A stretch of DNA of 64,000 nucleotides from Catonia carolina (Eukaryota; Arthropoda; Insecta; Hemiptera; Achilidae): positions 83,711,969 to 83,775,968 of the forward strand of contig JAQMRL010000003.1 of assembly GCA_035578175.1 (NCBI GenBank), read 5' to 3'. Positions 57,225 to 64,000 of the stretch are shown piece after piece. Position 1 is the first letter of the stretch. Every line of letters begins with the position of its first letter. Below the pieces are notes generated by a model that did no database searches, was not told the origin of the DNA, and saw nothing but the letters and a program-made list of their open reading frames with translations. Both the position numbers and the translations under genes were made by a program.

Positions 57225-57652
57225 GGTTTTAAAAATCGGCATGAAAACAATATTTTCCTTCGTCGAATAAATAACTGAATCATTTCAAAACAAAAGGGAT
57301 AAAACTTTAGAGGCATTATTCAGAATATTCATATTTATGTAGGACAAGGAAAAAAAGAGTTATAGAGCTACTACAGAAAATAAAAAAAAACTACAAATTT
57401 TATTTCAAGTATTTGTTTCTAAAACGCTTATTTCAGCATCTATTTTGGTAGGCTTTGTAGAATATGCTTGAAATTCTCCTTTTTTGGATTTCCCATGAGT
57501 CCCAAAAAGTTTGATTTTCATAATCGTCATTCAGTCATGGTTAAAATTATGTTATATTTTTAATTTTACATTGTTTATTTATTAAACATGTTATATTTTT
57601 AATTATTTACATTGACAAGAGAAAGTCGTGTGAGTGTTTGACACTAGATTTT
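57225..57652 (+). mobile_element. rearranged HINE-like copy
   Basis: The last 290 bp (57360-57652, CAAGAGAAAGTCGTGTGAGT and hairpin) match the HINE 3' end on the plus strand. AAAATCGGCATGAAAACAAT and ATTTTCCTTCG at about 57233-57265 match the HINE 5' region on the minus strand. Part of the element is therefore inverted, or two copies abut. Confidence 0.55.
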
Positions 57653-57999
57653 TATAAATAATACTTAATTAGGTTTTTGCCACCCGACTTGACGGTAAGC
57701 TTATAGAGATATTTGAACATTTAAGTTATTTGATAATAGGGAAATCGTCATATTATAAAGTTAAAAATCATGTAAAAGAAGAAGCGCATGATTATACAGA
57801 ATGAAAAGCCAATGATTAATTAGTATTCTTTCAATGAATATATACAACGATCGGTAAAGTCAAAAAACTGAAACAATTGCTGATCAATTCTATTACCCTC
57901 ACCTGAGACAACTTCCGCCTATTGAAGTCAATTTTTTTTTGAATAGCCCTTTAGAAAGAGCACGCTAAATCAATATTTTAATTACTTATTTAAGTTTTG
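57653..57999. other. spacer
   Basis: AT-rich; nothing recognised. Confidence 0.4.
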
Positions 58000-58560
58000 T
58001 TCACGTTTTCTTTCCTCCCATAATCTCTTCATTCTTCTGAATCTTTCCTTCTTAAGTTGTCCAATGTTGTGGGATCCATGTCTCTTCTTTTCATTCTCTC
58101 ACCCGAAGATCCCACTGGTATTTTTACTCTAAAACACCTATTTTGTATGTCGTCTATGACAATTTCTGCATATTTATGGTCATTCAACGTTACCATGAAC
58201 CATGCTGGTTTAGTTTTGAGATTTATTATCTTACCAAAAATTTGTTTTGTCAATCTGCTTTCGTTAATTCTTGCCAAATGTTCAAAAAGTACAAGTCTTC
58301 TTTTTTTCATTACATGGATTATATTTTCAGTTTTTTCGTGTTGCTCTTTGGTTTATTATGGGCTAGTTGCTTCCTTCTTAGATCTTAGGTTGTTCCAAAC
58401 TGTTCTCCTTTTTATATTAATTAATTTATTGATAACTAATTTCAACATAATTTTAAGTGTTTCTGCTCAAAACAATTCTTCCTGTCTTACCACCGCCTGA
58501 TTTTTGTATCCTATGTTAAGGGTTTTTTGTTTTATAGGTTTCTGGTATTCATGAATGCAG
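58000..58560 (-). pseudogene. non-LTR retrotransposon C-terminal fragment (subfamily C)
   Basis: The minus-strand frame 58029-58310 reads MKKRRLVLFEHLARINESRL, TKQIFGKIINLKTKPAWF, VTLNDHKYAEIVIDDIQNRC, and with a shift ends RMKRLWEERKREQ. Upstream KTLNIGYKNQAVVRQEELF and RRTVWNNLRSKKEAT extend it toward the RT. It is the most diverged of the three subfamily C copies and has more upstream sequence. Confidence 0.6.
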
Positions 58561-58632
58561 TTCTCATTTTATCCGCCCTTTTTCCTAAGGTATCCTTCTC
58601 ATTATTGTTTATACTTAACCATTCAAGTTAAT

Positions 58633-59049
58633 ATTATTACACATTGCCCATAATAGACAGGTGGAGTGTCAAATTATTTACACTCAATCTGTCCGTTGCA
58701 GGTCTAAAATAAATAGTTCCATTTCTTATCACATGGTCAGCCAATTAAATGACTCGATCATTTAAGAACAGAAGAGGTAGAGGTGTAAAAGACACTAATC
58801 AGAGATACCTCCTCTGAAAGTAATGAATTTCATTATACAGCCAGACCCTGTGGTGAATGAAGTGAAGGTGTCATTTGCAGAGTGGAAAATGTGTGCTTTT
58901 CAGGGGGCTTGGCATGCTGATAAGCGTACTTTTCCACTCAGTGACGAAGGCAACGGTAAACCACCTCACTCCTCATTTTACTTAGTAAAACCTTTACATG
59001 TTCAAACCAGCCTTTCGGCTGATGACCTAAACAACAACATTATTACACA
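58633..59049 (+). mobile_element. SINE-A copy with 11-bp target site duplication
   Basis: The element 58644-59038 is flanked by the exact repeat ATTATTACACA (58633-58643 and 59039-59049). It starts TTGCCCATAATAGACAGGTG and ends CTAAACAACAAC. The internal frame from 58823 (MNFIIQPDPVVNEVKVSFAE) is open throughout. This copy defines the family's ends best. Confidence 0.9.
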
Positions 59050-59679
59050 ATTAATTTAATTTAATTTTACCTTAAATGATCTGTGGTTTGAATTTGACAC
59101 TTTGTTTTCATACAGTAATATTTTTAGCTCAAGAGCTTTGCTCCTTCACTTATGAAAAATATTTTTAGCCAGAAACTGTCATAATCGTGTCCTCACAATA
59201 ATATTTCTCAAAGTTTATCTAATTTATCTAGTAAGGAATTATATTTTGCCACAGAAAATTTGTAATACATTATTTATTTTTGTAATTTTTAGTGATTTAC
59301 TTTGATTCCTGCTTCAATAGGCTAATGGTGTAACGGATATTTAAATATTAAATTATTTTATATCATTAAATAAACCATATAAATAATTTTTAATACATTT
59401 ATGATCAGAAATTCTCAGAATAATAAACAATAAAATGCATGTTTCTCTTCAGCAGAATTATTTTTTTCACTTTTTTATATTAAAAACTATAAAGAGATGT
59501 GATCTCGTTACTTGAAACCTTTTTAACTAATGTATTTCTCAGACATATTTAAACTAGTGAAAAAACAAAGGTCTGACAAAAGGAGGAAAAATATATTTCT
59601 AGCTCCCAAAATTTAAGTGATACTAAGAAATTTTTATCATCAAATATAATTTTGTAAAATTAGCTTAATTTTATCAGAA
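59050..59679. other. AT-rich spacer
   Basis: Nothing recognised. Confidence 0.5.
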
Positions 59680-59925
59680 CGCTTAGCTGAAACCACTGTA
59701 TATGTACGGAATTCAGATGTTTGGTAAAGCTTCACGAACCAATCGAAACAGTATCAGGTACGCCTGAGACATCTTCGTATTCCCTACGTAAAAGACGTCG
59801 CAAAATAGTTCTATAAAATTTATTCTTTAATAATCTACAAAATCATCCAAATTATTTCTCTCGACACAACAATATTATTTATCGTTTTCCAAATTTAAGA
59901 CGCCTTCGTCGTATATGATCTCTGT
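59680..59925 (+). pseudogene. jockey-like retrotransposon fragment
   Basis: PLYMYGIQMFGKASRTNRNS resembles the TYG.QLFG.A..SN motif. After a stop and shifts, LRIPYVKDVA and then NLQNHPNYFSRHNNIIYRFP, NLRRLRRI follow in the jockey order (LRIP.VKD, HPN, RRLRR). Confidence 0.6.
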
Positions 59926-60304
59926 GTTTACATTATCCTAGAAAAATGCTGTTGGTGTGACCCCTCCTTGTACGCCTACATATTTACTCTCATCCATTCT
60001 AGTGATTGTGCTGTAAAGTATAGTGCTATAGTGTCAAAATTAAAGGTAAAAAATATAAATGTAATCTGTTTTTAATTTTTTTTCATCCTAAATTAATTTT
60101 TGAAAATTATGATTGATATTTTAAGAACTATGAATCTATAAAAAACTTCATTAGAAGTAAACTCTTTCTGCACTGAAAATAAGTTTATTTGTCCTTAAAA
60201 TACAATATAGGCCTATTAATTTAAAAAAAATTATTTTAGTAATTTTCACGCAATTTTTTAATTCAATTATAACTAGTCTCAGAACCGTAATTTAAATATT
60301 TTTT
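59926..60304. other. spacer
   Basis: AT-rich, with one TAGGCCTA octamer; nothing else recognised. Confidence 0.4.
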
Positions 60305-60475
60305 TTTGTTTTACGTCTGACTGTTTTGCATTTTCTGCTAATGCAGACGGTGAAGAATGATTATATATTATATGAAAATGAGTAGTAAAAATGCCAGACC
60401 TGACCGGGAATCGAACCCGTTACCCCGGCGTAGAAGCCAGTTGCACTAACCGCTACGCCAACGGACCGGCCGTAA
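60305..60475 (-). mobile_element. tRNA-derived SINE, intact head, inverted
   Basis: Minus strand: GTTGGCGTAGCGGTTAGTGC is a good box A region, CTGGCTTCTACGCCGG an anticodon-type stem, and CGGGTTCGATTCCCG a full T arm with box B. The body CAGGTCTGGCATTTTTAC, CACCGTCTGCATTAGC ends with AAACAGTCAGACGTAAAAC. At about 170 bp it is the best-preserved copy of the family at 39775-39942. It is not a functional tRNA: the acceptor stem does not pair and a body is attached. Confidence 0.8.
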
Positions 60476-60611
60476 TTTATATTTGTTTATTGATTTCCAA
60501 ATTTTACTCCACGTTTTAATTTCTCTATGCATCGCTTTAAGAAAAGCTTTACAAACGCTGATTTTCAGAATTAAAGTCTTTAAAAAAGTTAAAGAAATAA
60601 TACTATATAAC

Positions 60612-60945
60612 TCACCAGTTTGGTCTAGTGGTAAAGTTGTTGCTTCGAGTCAGCTGTTTAACAGATGATTTTCGGGTACGAAGGTTCCATGGTTAAAATC
60701 CTAGTAGAGGTAGTTACTTTAGTACGAATTTGAATAATAGAGAATGGTTACCGGTGTACTTTGATGATGTTCTGGGTTCAATTAACAATACTCTCTCATG
60801 AATGGTCAGCCCGAGTCCGTACAAGGCTAAACATTATTTACACGTTATACATATCATTCTCATCTCATTGGGTCATGGGGTTGCTTATTGTTTTAAAATG
60901 AACAGATTGTAACGTACGCGCATTTGGGTTAAAAATCCTGTTATA
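60612..60945 (+). mobile_element. tRNA-like SINE, family S7, copy 1
   Basis: GTTTGGTCTAGTGGTAAAGTT is box A-like and AAGGTTCCATGGTTAAAATCC a decayed box B region. The body (CCGGTGTACTTTGATGATG, GGTCATGGGGTTGCTTATTG) aligns with the next copy. The two lie head to tail about 20 bp apart. Confidence 0.7.
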
Positions 60946-60964
60946 GGATATATCCTATTATGTA

Positions 60965-61295
60965 TATTAACCCACCGGGTTGGTCTAGGGGTAACGTCGT
61001 CACCGCTAGTCAGCTGTTTAACAGCTGATTTTCGGAGACGAAGGTTCCTGGTTCAAATCCTAGTAAAGGTAGTTACGTTTATACGGATTTGAATACTAGA
61101 TAGTGGTTTCCGGTGTACTTTGATGGTTGGGTTTCAATTAACCATTCTCTTTTAGGAATGGTCGGCCTGAGTCTGTACAAGACTACACCTCATTTACACG
61201 TCATACATATCTCTTCATCTCAATGGGTCATGGGGTTGCTTATTGTTCTGAATTGAACAGATTGCAACGTACACACATTAAGAATAAAAAAAATG
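60965..61295 (+). mobile_element. tRNA-like SINE, family S7, copy 2
   Basis: GGGTTGGTCTAGGGGTAACG and CCTGGTTCAAATCCTAGTAA are a clear box A and box B pair. The same 220-bp body follows, ending near GCAACGTACACACATT and an A-rich end. It is better preserved than copy 1. Confidence 0.75.
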
Positions 61296-61399
61296 TATAT
61301 AACCAGCTTTCTATTACTTGAGAAGGAAGTGGTCGGATTTTAAATGCTTTTTCCTATGCAACACTAAAAGAATACCTTCTTCTTAGGTGCCAATCCGAT

Positions 61400-61760
61400 T
61401 TTGAATGTTGACGATCATCATCGCTATCTCCACCTTATTTATTGCAATTCTGAACAGTTCCCCTGAACTCTTGTCAAAACGAGTACTAAGGTTTACCTAC
61501 CAGGATATTCTTCTTCGTCCTGGTGCTCTCCTTCCTGCGACCTTACCTCGGAGTATTTGTTGAAACAATATGTATCTTTCTGCTTTTCTCATAATGAGGG
61601 CCAAGTTTGACAGTTTTCCAAATTTAATTCTGTCAATGAGTTCCAAGTTACTGTCTATTCTTCGCAACACTTCCAAGTTCGTCACCCTCTGCGTCCATGG
61701 TATCTTCAAAATCCTTCGGTAGAGCCACAGTTCAAAGGTTTTAATCTTCAAAAATGGTTA
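61400..61760 (-). pseudogene. RTE-like endonuclease-RT C-terminal fragment
   Basis: An 84-codon frame (61497-61751) reads MKIKTFELWLYRRILKIPWT, QRVTNLEVLRRIDSN, FGKLSNLALIMRKAERYILF, GKVAGRRAPGRRRISW. After a shift or stop it continues VNLSTRFDKSSGELFRIAIN and KVEIAMMIVNIQNRIGT, stop near 61383-61395. The order is that of the C terminus of insect endonuclease-RT proteins. The polymerase core is absent. A closely related piece lies at 1490-1625. Confidence 0.75.
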
Positions 61761-61936
61761 AGAATCTTTAAAAAAATATAAATGCCAATTTTTTTTACCT
61801 TCAGAAAGGTATAAAAGGTGCTTGTGCTAAAATCCATAAAGAACAAATGTGGTAAATTTCAGCTCGGGATGTAGTTAGGTGATTGGGAAATTACAGAGTT
61901 TGGGAATAGAGAGTACGTGAGCGAAAGCTTTTACAT

Positions 61937-62152
61937 TTACAAATAAAACAAAACATACTGTTTTTTTTTTACTATTAATGCCTCATTGGACTTTAGTTCA
62001 TAGCCTAAGCTCAGTTTCTGTTTTAATCTTCTAGCTGCGCTTTTGCTTCTCTTCTGTTCCACTAATATTTCTTTAAGGTCTCTGATCTTCTGAGCCTTTC
62101 TGTTTCGTAAACACTGCTTTTCTTGCCACCTTTGCTTTCTGTTAGAATCTGA
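61937..62152 (-). pseudogene. Lys/Arg-rich open frame, possible transposon coiled coil
   Basis: A 71-codon frame without ATG lies between stops. It reads SDSNRKQRWQEKQCLRNRKA, QKIRDLKEILVEQKRSKSAA, RRLKQKLSLGYELKSNEALI. It would form a basic amphipathic helix. Such segments occur after the THAP domain in P-type transposases and in other proteins; nothing here decides. It may equally be a chance frame. Confidence 0.25.
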
Positions 62153-62228
62153 TTATTTGGTTTTTGACTATGTGATAGTCTCCTGATTTAGTTTTTAAAT
62201 AATTTATTGTGATATCAAAACAAATAAC

Positions 62229-62554
62229 ATAGTCTATATCTTATAACATAGTCAGCCAATTATATGAATGAATTATTTAAGAGTAGAAGAGGTAGAGGTG
62301 TAAAAGACACTAATCAGAGTTATCTCCTCTGAGAGTAATGAATTTTACTATACAGCCAGACCCTGTGGTGACTGAAGTGAAGGTGTCATTTGCAGGGTAG
62401 AAAGTGGGTGTTTTTCGGAGGGCCTGGCATGCTGATAAGCATACTCTTTCAACTCAGTGAGGAAGGCAATAGCAAAGGACGTCACTTCTCGTTTTTACTA
62501 AGTAAAACCTCTAGAGGTTCAAACAAGCCTTTCTGCTGTTGACCTAAACAAGAA
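62229..62554 (+). repeat. SINE-A copy, 5'-truncated
   Basis: It starts inside the family (CTTATAACATAGTCAGCC) and runs to GACCTAAACAAGAACATC. The internal frame has a stop (GGGTAGAAAGTGG). Confidence 0.75.
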
Positions 62555-64000
62555 CATCATGACAAAAACAATGTTCAAAGTTTATTTCTTACGATTTTCT
62601 AAACTACTCCAATTATAAATGTAGTAATAATTTACTGACCACCCAGTACCTATATTTATGATCATAATAGAATGGAGAACATGAGCGGTATTTTAAGAAA
62701 TACAAGACGTTTTATTAGTAAGTCATAACAACGTATACAGCCTATACAATGTCCGTGTACATCTATTAACGGACTATGTTTACATTCTTCGTCTTCTTAT
62801 TCTTTTCCAAACGGTGTTTGTATAATTGGATATTACAATTATTATCCGTAATTTAAAACTATTAAATTTTTTTTGAACTTCCCACTAATAGGCCTGTAAT
62901 TACCGTTAACATGCTTAGTATTTTTTGTTTTTATTTGAAACATTTTTATTTTAGGAGTTTTTTTTTGTTTTGCTCTGTATTATACTATGTAGGAATTTAT
63001 TAATTATATAATTATAAATTTTAAAAAATCTAGAAGAAATGTCCAAATTAGTTACTGCTTTCAAATTGAATCGTAAGAAATTATATCTTAGCAACAATTA
63101 ATTTTAACATAATGATCCTATTTTAGGTCCTTTTCGTTAGAATATTTTGTTCAAATATCGGATTTTTTATTTCGTGTGTAGTTTAAAACCGATCTGTTGG
63201 ATGCTTTCGTTTTCAGTCTTCATATTTCGTCAGAGATACACAAAAGTAAAAATGTCTCATTGTTTGAGTGCGGTATTAGTTTTTCTTTGAAAAATTAGGC
63301 CATGAATTTCATAATTAAAAACATTGCATCAATCTAACTTTTTTATCGTCAATTATTGTTAAGTTAATTCAGTGTTAATTAATGCACATGCACCCTCTGA
63401 AAATATGAATATTATGTTATTCCTTTTATAAGAAACTAAAATAGATATATTTTCCAACTACTTTTAATTTATAACAGTAGTTGATAAACTTTCGTATTGT
63501 AATGTAAGAATATATTTTTCTTAAGTAGGTAAAACATTACAAAAGGCCAAATACAATAATATGTTATGAAGTTTTTTTAAATATTTTTCTACGGCCAAAC
63601 ATTTCAAACTTATAAATTCTCTTTTACATTGTAATTTAGCTTGTTTATGTTCCGAATAAACTTGTCGGTATTTAACTATACACAGCTAACTTGTATTTGA
63701 AGATATTTAAAAATTAATAGAAGATATTATTCATTTTTTATGGCGAAACCCCGGGTGGTCATGTATAGTGAATGTGACAAATCACAAACATCAATGCTTT
63801 TTCTTCTAGTGTGTTTTCACTGCATGTCTTGCCCCCTTTTACAAATAAACTTGATTTCGTTAGTAGCTAAAAATATCTGATTATTTACTTTTTTCTTTTT
63901 TATCCTTGATGCAAAATGAAAGCACGAACATAAATATGTCTCCATTTAACTTGTACATTACATTGCACATTATATTTACATGTCATTACCCCGTATTCAT
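62555..64000. other. AT-rich sequence to window end
   Basis: No gene or repeat recognised. Confidence 0.5.

Noticed and set aside
60397..60470. A genuine tRNA gene on the minus strand
   Set aside because: Box A and box B are good, but the acceptor stem does not pair and the sequence continues into a SINE body shared with 39775-39942.
1..64000. CRISPR arrays, bacterial operons, integrons or prophage
   Set aside because: No regularly spaced short repeats, no prokaryotic gene structure; the content is that of an animal nuclear genome.

Overview
This is an AT-rich intergenic or intronic window from an animal nuclear genome, most likely an insect. It has no operons, no ribosome binding sites and no host gene that I can defend. 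Recognisable content is almost entirely decayed transposable elements: jockey-like and RTE-like non-LTR retrotransposons, mariner, DD41D and pogo/Tigger DNA transposons, Helitrons, a DINE-1-like (Helentron-type) non-autonomous family, several tRNA-like SINEs, and one abundant SINE-like family without a tRNA head ('SINE-A' here). This repertoire, with CTAG-T Helitron ends and the mariner set, is typical of arthropods. I cannot name the species.

Layout. 1-5 kb: non-LTR C-terminal fragments, a SINE-A copy with an exact 11-bp target duplication, a TIR element at 2407-3240 and a PIF/Harbinger-like element at 4134-4953. 5.9-7.6 kb: a complete non-autonomous Helitron carrying a nested HINE. 8.7-12.8 kb: jockey 3' ends, HINE and a dispersed family (E). 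12.9-13.5 kb: a GC-richer solo LTR holding a TATA box and a perfect histone-type 3' stem-loop. 14.9-22.9 kb: jockey, HINE, SINE-A, RTE-like and Helitron remnants. 25-26.9 kb: RT fragments on both strands. 28.2-31.7 kb: a second HINE, nearly identical to the first, then a long duplicated hairpin, then a mariner made of two head-to-head halves. 33-45 kb: more non-LTR fragments and six SINE-A copies. 44.4-49.2 kb: a Tigger-like remnant, a pogo transposase with a C-terminal PHD finger, and a DD41D transposase with altered catalytic residues. 49.8-62.6 kb: HINE, Helitron, mariner, jockey (the longest open frame of that type), SINEs and RTE-like fragments. 62.6-64 kb: nothing recognised.

These elements do not work together as a pathway. 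Almost every coding frame is 5'-truncated, frameshifted or stop-containing, so the autonomous partners lie elsewhere in the genome. The most unusual item is the solo LTR at 12928-13543. It has a canonical histone mRNA 3' stem-loop where a retroelement normally has its poly(A) signal. It raises the possibility of an LTR retrotransposon whose RNA 3' end is made by the histone (SLBP/U7) route. Coordinates of repeat edges were read by eye and may be off by several bases.
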